Shown here: positions 45,973-53,396 of the stretch, piece by piece
How the letters are laid out: each line of letters opens with the position of its first letter
How positions within the stretch are numbered: position 1 is the first letter of the stretch
DNA from: Roseiarcus sp963781895
Lineage (GTDB): Bacteria; Pseudomonadota; Alphaproteobacteria; Rhizobiales; Beijerinckiaceae
Assembly: GCA_963781895.1 (NCBI GenBank)
Contig: CAWAIM010000036.1
Location: 62,001 to 126,000, forward strand
Direction of reading: 5' to 3'
DNA length: 64,000 nt
Program-made: the position numbers and the translations under genes
Notes under the pieces: generated by a model
What the model saw: only the letters and a program-made list of their open reading frames with translations
Databases searched by the model: none
Told to the model about the DNA's origin: nothing

Positions 45973-46689
45973 ATGAAAGTCGGGGTCATCGGTTCGGGCG
46001 TGGTCGCGCAGACCTTGGGCGCGGGATTCCTCAAGCACGGCCACGAGGTCGCGCTCGGCACGCGCGAGCCCGCCAAGCTGAAGGACTGGGCGGCGAAGAA
46101 TGCGGGCGCCGCGGTCAAGTCTTTCGCCGAAGCGGCGGCGTTCGGCGACATCGTCGTGTTGGCGGTCGCGGAGGGCGCGGGCGCCGCGGTCAAGTCTTTC
46201 GCCGAAGCGGCGGCGTTCGGCGACATCGTCGTGTTGGCGGTCGCGGGCCAAGCCGCCCTCGACGCGCTTAAAGCGGCCGGGGCGGGCGCGATCGACGGCA
46301 AGCTGGTGATCGACGCCTGCAATCCGATCGGCGGCGGACCGCCGGTCAACGGCGTGCTGTCGTATTTCACCACGCTCACGGATTCGCTGATGGAGCGGCT
46401 GCAGAAGGCCTATCCTGCGGCGCATTTCGTCAAGGCCTTCAACTCGGTCGGCAATGCGCAGATGGTCAATCCGCATTTCGCCGGCGGGCGCCCGACGATG
46501 TTCATCTGCGGCAATGACGCCAACGCCAAGCGCGTCGTGACCCAGATCCTCGACCAGTTTGGCTGGGATGCTGAGGATATGGGCGCGGTCGAAGCGGCGC
46601 GCGCGATCGAACCGCTGTGCATGCTGTGGTGCATTCCAGGAATCGGCAAGGGCGACTGGTCGCCGCACGCGTTCAAGCTGCTGCGATAG
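45973..46689 (+). CDS. NADP(H)-dependent F420-reductase-like oxidoreductase with internal duplication
   Basis: 238 residues. The Rossmann start MKVGVIGSGVVAQTLGAGF and later VIDACNPIG, VKAFNSVGNAQMVNP and MFICGNDANAKRVVTQIL match the F420H2:NADP oxidoreductase-like NAD(P)-binding family, whose usual length is about 210-215. The excess comes from a 25-residue segment, ...GAAVKSFAEAAAFGDIVVL..., present twice in tandem (residues about 44-91). The ATG follows AAGGAGG. In such enzymes the repeated segment is one helix plus a core beta strand, so a true duplication would disturb the fold. An assembly artefact or very recent duplication is possible. The cofactor and substrate are unknown. Confidence 0.78.
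   Translation: MKVGVIGSGVVAQTLGAGFLKHGHEVALGTREPAKLKDWAAKNAGAAVKSFAEAAAFGDIVVLAVAEGAGAAVKSFAEAAAFGDIVVLAVAGQAALDALKAAGAGAIDGKLVIDACNPIGGGPPVNGVLSYFTTLTDSLMERLQKAYPAAHFVKAFNSVGNAQMVNPHFAGGRPTMFICGNDANAKRVVTQILDQFGWDAEDMGAVEAARAIEPLCMLWCIPGIGKGDWSPHAFKLLR
46102..46245 (+). repeat. 69-base exact tandem direct repeat inside the F420-reductase-like gene
   Basis: 46102-46170 and 46177-46245 are identical and separated by six bases, giving a period of 75 bases (25 codons) and preserving the frame. Complete identity, including third codon positions, implies a very recent event or misassembly. Confidence 0.9.
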
Positions 46690-46865
46690 GCGCCTCGACG
46701 CCGGCGCGCTGGAATCGGCAGCCTCAGATTGTGCCTGCCGTGTGACCGCCGTCACATTTCGGCCGCATGTCGTGAGCTATCGTCTGTGAGCGAGCGGAAT
46801 CGTTAAGCTGGTCTCGAATAGTAGACAGACGCGCGTGGACTTCCGACACGAGGAAGGGAACGACG

Positions 46866-47475
46866 ATGCGTCTGCGAATGGCTTGGTGTCGCAGCGTTTT
46901 TTGGGATGGTCGCCTTAGGCGGGCGCGCCGGCGCAGGCAGGGCTGGACGGCTCCACGGTTCAGACCGCTGTTTATCCTCGAAGTTCCTTTTCCGCCGCCC
47001 GCCGGCGGCCCGCTCTGCCGGCGGTGCAAGACTGCACGGTGATAATGTGCGACGTTCCCAATTATCCTGTTCCTCCTCCGGGGAGCTCCCAGAATTTTCC
47101 GAGCGCCGACCGCTCCCGTCAATTACGTTGAAGACGGCCATTTCTCTTGACGACAATCGTCCGTCGCAGACGCGACAATCAGGATTCGAATAACAATTTT
47201 TCGGGCCTTTTCTGTCCACTCGGCGGGCTGCACCCCAGGCTGATTTCGGCGGCTACGTTTGTTCACATTCACGAATTTGGCGCACGACATCACGGTCGAT
47301 GTCACCGGAGACAGATCCGGCGTACCTTTCGACCCTAGTCATAGACGTCACGACCGCCGGCAGCGGACCGCCGCCCGTCCCCGAGCCCTCGACCTGGGCG
47401 ATGATGCTGCTCGGCTTCGCGGGGCTCGGCTTCGCGGCGTCCAGACGAGCTCGCGCGGCGCCGCAAATCGTGTAG
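46866..47475 (+). pseudogene. Broken secreted protein with PEPxxWA-type C-terminal sorting signal
   Basis: No frame is open throughout, but successive frames give a coherent secreted protein. The pieces are a signal-peptide-like VALxGRAGAG/AGAPAQAG region near 46910-46945, then LDGSTVQTAVYPRSSFSAA, then FTFTNLAHDITVDVTGD near 47260, and finally a perfect sorting tail VPEPSTWAMMLLGFAGLGF followed by AASRRAR, ending at TAG 47473-47475. PEP-CTERM/PEPxxWA tails are cut by exosortase-type transpeptidases. The last 58 codons from ATG 47299 are open on their own. At least three frame changes are needed, so this is either a decayed gene or a badly sequenced one. The cargo function is unknown. Confidence 0.6.
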
Positions 47476-47514
47476 AACAAGACGCAGAGTCGGCGGACAA
47501 AAAGGGAGGGGTGG

Positions 47515-48040
47515 ATGAGCCAGCCGTTCGTCGGTCAAATCATCGCTGTCGGCTTCAATTTCGCGCCCCAGGGCTGGGCTCTCTGCGACGGAAGCCTGCT
47601 GGCGATTTCCGAGTACTCGACGCTTTTCAACCTGATCGGCACGACGTTCGGCGGCGACGGCCAGACGACTTTCGGCCTGCCGGATTTGCGCGGGCGCGCC
47701 GGCGCTCGGCATGGGCCAGGGGCCGGGACTGCAACCCTATGTGCTGGGGCAGAGCGGCGGCGCCGAATCGGTCGCTCTGACGAGCGGCCAGGCGGGCAGT
47801 CATACGCATTCGCTATCGGCCGCGGCCACCGCGACGACTCCGACGCCGGGGCCCTCCGTCGTTCTCGGCACGCCGGCCGCGGCGGACCCGATCTATGCGA
47901 CCTCCGGAACGGGCGCAGCTCTGACCAGCGCGGCGGTGGCCCCCACCGCGGGCGGCGGACTTCCCCACGAGAACCGGCAGCCGAGCCTGACCATAACCTA
48001 CATCATCAGCCTGTTCGGAATTTTTCCGTCACAGAACTGA
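47515..48040 (+). CDS. Tail-collar (MdpB-like) protein 1 of 3, one apparent frameshift
   Basis: About 174 residues across a break. The first frame begins MSQPFVGQIIAVGFNFAPQG, then WALCDGSLLAISEYSTLFNL and FGLPDLRGRA. One extra base at about 47700-47702 moves the frame; without it the text reads GRAALGMGQGPGLQPYVLGQ and runs to ITYIISLFGIFPSQN. This is the phage tail-collar domain of the microcystin-dependent protein (MdpB) family, which forms fibre-like trimers. First of three tandem paralogues on the plus strand; no other phage structural gene is present. The role outside phage is unclear. Confidence 0.82.
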
Positions 48041-48074
48041 CGGACGAGCGGCGTCGAGGCGGGGAGCCAAGCGC

Positions 48075-48617
48075 ATGGAACCTTTTGTCGGTCAGATCAC
48101 GCTTTTTCCCTTCAACTTCGCGCCTGTCGGATGGGCTTTGTGCGAGGGGCAGTTGCTGCCGATCCAGCAGTACACGGCGCTGTTCTCCCTCCTCGGCACC
48201 TATTACGGCGGAAACGGGGTGTCGAATTTCGCGCTGCCGGACCTGCGCGGCCGGGTTCCGCTCGGGCAGGGCCACGGACCCGGACTTTCTCCCTACGTGA
48301 TCGGCAGCCAGCAGGGCGTGGAGACGGTCGCGCTTCTGTCTTCGCAGTCGCCTGCGCATTCGCACGCCTTCCCGGCTTTCGCGGTCGCCGCGACGACCAA
48401 CGCGCCAGGCGGGGCCTTGCCGGCCGAAGGACATGGCACGGGGCGCGGCGGAGCGCCGGTCAACACCTACGCCCCTCTTCAGACGGCCACAGCCACGACG
48501 TTGGCGGCGGGGCAAGTGGGCCTCGCAGGCGGGAATCAGCCCCACAACAACATTCAGCCGTATCTGACGCTGAACTGGTGCATCGCGCTGCAGGGGATCT
48601 ACCCCCCCAGGGCCTGA
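48075..48617 (+). CDS. Tail-collar (MdpB-like) protein 2 of 3
   Basis: 180 residues. MEPFVGQITLFPFNFAPVGW, ALCEGQLLPIQQYTALFSLL, GTYYGGNGVSNFALPDLRGR and the C-terminal NIQPYLTLNWCIALQGIYPP are the full tail-collar pattern. The middle is glycine/alanine-rich and variable between the three copies. The start is 34 bases after the first copy, and the third copy follows after 48 bases. This copy is intact. It is probably secreted or surface-exposed without a Sec signal, as in relatives; that is inference. Confidence 0.88.
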   Translation: MEPFVGQITLFPFNFAPVGWALCEGQLLPIQQYTALFSLLGTYYGGNGVSNFALPDLRGRVPLGQGHGPGLSPYVIGSQQGVETVALLSSQSPAHSHAFPAFAVAATTNAPGGALPAEGHGTGRGGAPVNTYAPLQTATATTLAAGQVGLAGGNQPHNNIQPYLTLNWCIALQGIYPPRA

Positions 48618-48665
48618 CGGCCATCGAACAAGGGGGCGCTGGAGCGCCCGAGGGAGAATGCGACC

Positions 48666-49205
48666 ATGGCGGAGCCTTACCTCAGTCAGATCGAAGCCTT
48701 TCCATTCGGCTTCGCGCCGAAGGGCTGGGCCCTGTGCGCGGGACAACTGTTGCCGATCAATCAGAACCAGGCGCTGTTCTCGCTCATCGGCACCTATTAT
48801 GGCGGCAACGGCACGACCAACTTCGCTTTGCCCGATCTGCGCGGCCGCGTCGCCAACGCCTTCGGCCAGGGTCCGGGCCTCTCGCCATACAATATCGGTC
48901 AGCAAGGCGGGGAGGAGACGCACACCCTGAGCGTGGCGGAAACGCCGGCGCACACCCATACGGTCAACGCCGACAACAATGGCGCGACAGGCGGCGCGAA
49001 CGTGCCGAGCGGCGCGGTCACGTTGGGCAGCGGCTACGCCAGCCAGGCCGGCTCGCCGGCGGTGAACATCTATAGTTCCGCCCCGCCGACCATCGCGATG
49101 GGGTCGCTCGGACCGGCCGGCGGACAGCCGCACGAGAACCGCATGCCCTATCTGGCCTTGAACTATTGCATCGCCCTTCAGGGCGTCTACCCATCCCGAA
49201 ACTGA
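48666..49205 (+). CDS. Tail-collar (MdpB-like) protein 3 of 3
   Basis: 179 residues. MAEPYLSQIEAFPFGFAPKG, WALCAGQLLPINQNQALFSL, IGTYYGGNGTTNFALPDLRG and the C-terminal MPYLALNYCIALQGVYPSRN. ATG 48666 is preceded by GGGAGAATGCGACC, a plausible ribosome site. Like copies 1 and 2 it keeps the conserved collar core and differs in the middle, as expected for subunits of a heteromeric fibre or binding protein. It is convergent with the DUF6916-like gene, the ends lying 23 bases apart. Confidence 0.88.
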   Translation: MAEPYLSQIEAFPFGFAPKGWALCAGQLLPINQNQALFSLIGTYYGGNGTTNFALPDLRGRVANAFGQGPGLSPYNIGQQGGEETHTLSVAETPAHTHTVNADNNGATGGANVPSGAVTLGSGYASQAGSPAVNIYSSAPPTIAMGSLGPAGGQPHENRMPYLALNYCIALQGVYPSRN

Positions 49206-49228
49206 CGCGCCCGGGGTCGCTGGCGCGA

Positions 49229-49514
49229 TCAATTGAAGACGATCTGATAGTCCTGATGATCGCGCGACGGCGTGTGGATGGGGATCAGATAGAGATCGAA
49301 GCTCGCGCCGTCCTCGAAAGTGAGGCGGTGCATCCCTTCGGGCGCGATCGGCGCGGGCGCGCCGCGCAAGTGCAGGCTGAAGGCGGCGCGCGGCGCGGCG
49401 CCAGCGGCGTTGCCTTTTTCGACGGCGACCAGCGTGAGCTTTTGCCCGTCGGGCAGCGATGCCGTCCTTGCCGACATGGGCCATGAAAATTTCGGCGTCT
49501 GGCGCGTCGGTCAT
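49229..49514 (-). CDS. DUF6916-like small protein (one apparent frameshift)
   Basis: About 94 residues. ATG 49514 starts MTDAPDAEIFMAHVGK; one extra base at about 49466 breaks the frame, and without it the text continues TASLPDGQKLTLVAVEKGN. The rest, RAAFSLHLRGAPAPIAPEGM, HRLTFEDGASFDLYLIPIHT and the end DYQIVFN, matches the pattern of small proteins (DUF6916) that sit beside tail-collar genes. The function of that family is unknown. It faces the three collar genes tail to tail and shares a divergent gap with the GNAT gene. Confidence 0.65.
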
Positions 49515-49594
49515 GCCGTCTCCGTCTCCGATGGGCCTCCCGTCGACCGTGGAAGAAAGTTGCGGCGTTGTCGAGCCTCTCTGGACGTCGGGCA

Positions 49595-50098
49595 ATGGCG
49601 ATCATGAGCGCAGCGCCGCCGGACGGCGCTCTCACGCTTCGGCTGGAGCGCGACGACGAAGACGACAGGACGTTTCTCTATGCGTTGTTCGTCGCAACCC
49701 GGACGGCGGAGTTGGCGGCGACGCCTCTCGACGCGGCGGCCCGGGATTTCCTGCTGCGCGCACAATACCGGTCGATGACGGCGACCTATCGGCGCGACTA
49801 CCCGAACGCCCGCTGGCAGGTGGTCGAGTTCGGCGGAGAACCGATCGGGCGGCTGGTCACGGACGTCGGCCAGCGCTGCGTCACCTTTGTCGACATCGCG
49901 CTGCTTCCCCGGGCCCAGGGGCTCGGGCTGGCGACACGGCTCATGGCGCAGGCGCTCGAAGAGCCGCGACGGCTCGGGATGCCGGCGCGGGTCACTGTCC
50001 TGGCGCACAACGCCGCGTCCCTGAAGCTGTGCCAACGGCTCGGCTTCGTGCGGCTTGAAGATTCTCCGCCGTTCGTGCGGCTGGAATGGCGAGGATGA
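49595..50098 (+). CDS. GNAT-family N-acetyltransferase
   Basis: 167 residues (start ATG 49595, or the ATG three codons later). The GNAT fold is seen in WQVVEFGGEPIGRLVTDVGQ, VTFVDIALLPRAQGLGLATR (acetyl-CoA loop with Q/R-x-x-G-x-G/A) and VTVLAHNAASLKLCQRLGFV. The C-terminus is FVRLEDSPPFVRLEWRG. It transfers an acetyl group from acetyl-CoA to an unknown amine. Its position next to the collar and DUF6916-like genes suggests it may modify one of those proteins, but it could be independent. Confidence 0.83.
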   Translation: MAIMSAAPPDGALTLRLERDDEDDRTFLYALFVATRTAELAATPLDAAARDFLLRAQYRSMTATYRRDYPNARWQVVEFGGEPIGRLVTDVGQRCVTFVDIALLPRAQGLGLATRLMAQALEEPRRLGMPARVTVLAHNAASLKLCQRLGFVRLEDSPPFVRLEWRG

Positions 50099-50217
50099 GG
50101 CTGCGCAGGCTGTGCATGCCGGGTCGGCGGCAAGTTGACGGGTCGCCGCCGCATTCAAGCTGCTGCGGCGAGCGACCTCGACGATCCGAGGGTTCGTGTT
50201 CTCGCGCGGCTCCCGTA

Positions 50218-51243
50218 TCAGCGCTGAATCCGCTCGAGCGCCCGCAGAAGCGCTGCGTTGAACCGCTCGGGCTCCTGGATCTGCGGGGCGTGTCCGGCCT
50301 CGGGGAATTCGATCAGCTCGCTGCCCGGAATGGCGGCTTTCGTCCTCTGCGCGAGCTCCGGGTAATGCCCGAGCCGGGCGCGCACTTGCGCGGAGGCGAG
50401 GTCCTTGCCGATCGCCGTCGTGTCCTTGTCGCCGATCATCAGGATCGTCGGGACGCGGATCAGGGGAAACTCGTAGACGACCGGCTGGGTGTAGATCATG
50501 TCGTCGATCAGCCCGGCGTTGCGGGCGACGATGTCGCGGCCCGGTCCTTGCGCGAGCCCCGCCAGCATCTCGACCCATCGGTCGTACTCGGGGCGCCACT
50601 GGCCGGAATAGTAGGTCGACTGTTCATAGGCGCGGATGCGCTCGGCGGTCGCGGCCTTCTCCCTTTCGATCCATTGATCGACGCTCAGCGCGGGAACGCC
50701 GAGCGCCTTCCAGTCCTCGAGCCCGATCGGATTGACGAGAACGAGCGCGGACACTTCCTCCGGGTACATGAGCGCGTAGCGCGCCGCGAGCATGCCGCCG
50801 GTCGAATGCCCGATGACGATGGCGTCCTTGACGCCGAGCGACGCGAGAAGCGCGTGGGTGTTCGCCGCCAGTTGCTGGAAGCTGTATTGATAGCGCTCGG
50901 GCTTGCTCGACTTGCAGAAGCCGATCTGGTCCGGCGCGACGACGCGATAGCCCGCGCCGCTCAGCGCCCTGATCGTCTGCTCCCAGGTCGCCGAGCAGAA
51001 ATTCTTGCCGTGCAGCACGACGACCGTCTTGCCGTTCGGCGTCGCCGCGGCCACGTCCATGAAGCGCATGGTCAGCGCCTCTCCCTGCGACGAGAAGGCA
51101 TAGTCGCGCACAGGCCAGGGATAGTCGAAGCCCTGCAGTTCGGGTCCGTAGACCGGCTGCTGCGCCATGGCCCCAGCCGAATAGCCCAACAGGCATGCGG
51201 TCGCGATCAGCGAGGCGCCCAGGACTCGTCGATGCATCATCAA
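50218..51243 (-). CDS. Secreted alpha/beta-hydrolase
   Basis: 341 residues. The signal peptide ends near SAGAMAQQP. The hydrolase core has VVVLHGKNFCSATWEQTI (oxyanion region), the nucleophile motif GHSTGGMLA near residue 143, the acid in ILMIGDKDTTAI and the histidine in EFPEAGHAPQIQEP. The arrangement is that of a complete esterase/epoxide-hydrolase-like enzyme acting in the periplasm. Separated from the cyclodeaminase gene by 164 bases on the same strand, so probably a separate unit. Substrate unknown. Confidence 0.85.
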   Translation of the reverse strand: MMMHRRVLGASLIATACLLGYSAGAMAQQPVYGPELQGFDYPWPVRDYAFSSQGEALTMRFMDVAAATPNGKTVVVLHGKNFCSATWEQTIRALSGAGYRVVAPDQIGFCKSSKPERYQYSFQQLAANTHALLASLGVKDAIVIGHSTGGMLAARYALMYPEEVSALVLVNPIGLEDWKALGVPALSVDQWIEREKAATAERIRAYEQSTYYSGQWRPEYDRWVEMLAGLAQGPGRDIVARNAGLIDDMIYTQPVVYEFPLIRVPTILMIGDKDTTAIGKDLASAQVRARLGHYPELAQRTKAAIPGSELIEFPEAGHAPQIQEPERFNAALLRALERIQR

Positions 51244-51407
51244 GAGCTCCTCTCCAATGTGGCCGTCGGGCGTGCGCGGGTTCCTCGCGCGCCGCCGCGA
51301 GCGGGAAGAGAGCGGCGATCAGCGCATCCGGGTCGAATGTCGTCGAGCCGCCACGTTCAGGTCAGCAAGCGGAATATGCATCGAGACGCTCGGCGCATCG
51401 GACCAGC

Positions 51408-52344
51408 CTAACCGGGCTGCGCAAGCCGGTCGTACACGAGCCTTGCCGTGGCGATGTCTTCGATGGCGAGGCCGAGGGACTTGAAGACGGTCGTGCGGTC
51501 CGCAGGCGGACGCGCCTTGGCGCCGGAGAAGAGTTCGCCGGCTTCGGCGTAGATCGCGGCGCCGGAGAGGATCACGTCGCCTGATTCCTTCAGCGCCGCC
51601 TCCCGCGAGTCGACGATGAGCGCCGACGAGGTCATGAGATCGTCGTCGAGTTCCCGCCAGTTCGGCCGCGCCGCGCCGACAGCGATGACATGCGCGCCGG
51701 GCTCGACCCATGCTCCGCGCAGCACCGGCTCCTGGGCGTTGGTCGCCGTGACGATCACGTCCGCGCCCTCGACTGCGCTGCGAACGTCTTTCGCCACGGT
51801 CGCGCCGTGCTCGGCGGCGAACCGGTGCGCGCGCTCTGGCGTTCTGCTCCAGACTCTCGCTTCCTCGAACTTGCGCACCCGCGTGAGCGCGGCGAGATGG
51901 GCGCCCGCCTGGACGCCGCCGCCGACCAGCGCCAGGATGCGGGCGTCAGGGCGCGCCAGTCGACGGGCCACGGCCGCTGAAACCGCCGCAGTCCGCATTT
52001 CCGTGATCAGCGTGCCGTCCATCGCCGCCAGCGGCTCTCCGGTGTCGGTCCGCATGAGCACGATCATCGCGTGATGCGTGGCGACGCCCTTGCCGGCGTT
52101 CGCGGGATAGAAGCTGACGAGCTTGAGGCCCATCGCTCCTTCCGCGACCGCGGGCATGACGCCGAGATAGCGCTGGCCCTCTTCGATCGTCAGCACGTTG
52201 CGCACGGGCTGCAGGATCTTGCCCGAGGAGAAGTCCCGAAGCGCCGCCTCCATCGCGTCGATGAGCGGGTCCCATTCGAGCGACGGCGCGGACGCTCTCG
52301 TCGTCGAGATAGCGCGTTACGCTGTTCGCTGCGGCGCTCGTCAT
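51408..52344 (-). CDS. Ornithine cyclodeaminase/mu-crystallin-family reductase (one apparent frameshift)
   Basis: About 311 residues joined across one extra base at about 52287-52292. The first frame gives MTSAAANSVTRYLDDESV, the second PSLEWDPLIDAMEAALRDFS and then SSGKILQPVRNVLTIEEGQR. The NAD(P) fold has LALVGGGVQAGAHLAAL and later VIVTATNAQEPVL and AVGAARPNWRELDDDL. Family members include ornithine cyclodeaminase, alanine dehydrogenase-like and delta-1-pyrroline-2-carboxylate reductases. The ATG overlaps the stop of the 2-oxoacid oxidoreductase beta gene, so it belongs to that operon. A proline racemase fragment 5 kb upstream hints at pyrroline-2-carboxylate reduction, but this is only contextual. 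Confidence 0.82.
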
Positions 52345-53396
52345 CTCAGCGACGCGTTGATCGCGTCCAGCGCCTTCGAACCCGGGCACAGCTCGCGCTC
52401 GGCGAGTTCGTTGAGCGGGCGCAGCGTCGTGTTCAGGGTGTCGTGCAGATCGCCGGTCTCCTGGCTGAGATAGAGGAGACCGGTCGGAATCTCGCCGGCG
52501 GCGCGGCAGCGCTCGAGCGTCGCCAGCGCCATGGATCGGTCGCCGCAATCGTGCGTGGCGTCGAGCTTGCGCAAATGGATCGTCCCGCCGTCGTGCAGCG
52601 TGACGGCCTGGCTGGCGCCTTCCGCGTACTCGACCTCGATCGGCTCGCGCGCGGCGATGAAATCGAGCTCGTTCAGGGCGATGTTGTGCTCGCGCACATA
52701 GTCGAAGCTCTTGGTCGAGCCGGCGTGATTGTTGAAGGTGACGCAGGGCGAAATGACGTCGATGAACGCGGCGCCGTGATGTTCGAAGGCCGCCTTGATC
52801 AAGGGCACGAGCTGCGCCTTGTCGCCGGAAAAACTGCGCGCGACGAAGGTCGCGCCGAGCTGGATCGCCAGGCCCGCGAGCTCGATCGGCTGGTCCGCGG
52901 CGCCGACGCCCGTCTTGCTCTTGGAGCCGCGGTCGGCGGTGGCGGAGAACTGCCCCTTCGTCAGACCATAGACGCCGTTGTTCTCGACGATATAGACCAT
53001 GTTCACCGCCCGCCGCATCGCATGAGCGAACTGCCCGAGCCCGATCGACGCGGTGTCGCCGTCGCCGGAGACGCCGAGGTAGATGAGGTCCCGGTTGGCG
53101 AGATTGGCGCCGGTCAGCACCGACGGCATGCGCCCGTGCACCGAGTTGAAGCCATGGCTTTGGCCGAGCATGTAGGTCGGCGTCTTGGACGAGCAGCCGA
53201 TGCCGCTCAATTTGGCGATGCGGTGCGGCGGCAGGCTCAGCTCGAAACAGGCGTGAACGATCGCGGCGCTGATCGAATCGTGTCCGCAGCCCGCGCATAG
53301 CGTCGACATCGCGCCTTCATAATCGCGATGCGTCAAGCCGAGCGCGTTGACCGCGATCGAGGGATGATGAAACTTCGGCTTGCCGATAAAGGTCAC
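52341..53396 (-). CDS. korB: 2-oxoacid:ferredoxin oxidoreductase beta subunit
   Basis: 351 residues. It binds thiamine diphosphate and the proximal 4Fe-4S cluster: cysteines in STLCAGCGHDSISAAI and IGCSSKTPTYMLG, ThDP motif GVSGDGDTASIGLGQFAHAM and VENNGVYGLTKGQFSAT. The length and order match KorB-type beta subunits. It oxidatively decarboxylates a 2-oxoacid to acyl-CoA together with the gamma-alpha subunit. The start overlaps the alpha subunit stop by four bases, and its own stop overlaps the cyclodeaminase start. The substrate is not fixed: 2-oxoglutarate is typical for the family, but arylpyruvate is possible given the adjacent paa genes. Confidence 0.85.
   Translation of the reverse strand: MTFIGKPKFHHPSIAVNALGLTHRDYEGAMSTLCAGCGHDSISAAIVHACFELSLPPHRIAKLSGIGCSSKTPTYMLGQSHGFNSVHGRMPSVLTGANLANRDLIYLGVSGDGDTASIGLGQFAHAMRRAVNMVYIVENNGVYGLTKGQFSATADRGSKSKTGVGAADQPIELAGLAIQLGATFVARSFSGDKAQLVPLIKAAFEHHGAAFIDVISPCVTFNNHAGSTKSFDYVREHNIALNELDFIAAREPIEVEYAEGASQAVTLHDGGTIHLRKLDATHDCGDRSMALATLERCRAAGEIPTGLLYLSQETGDLHDTLNTTLRPLNELAERELCPGSKALDAINASLR

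Noticed and set aside
47515..49205. Prophage remnant
   Set aside because: Only collar-domain proteins are present; there is no integrase, capsid, terminase or lysis gene, and the family is common outside phages.
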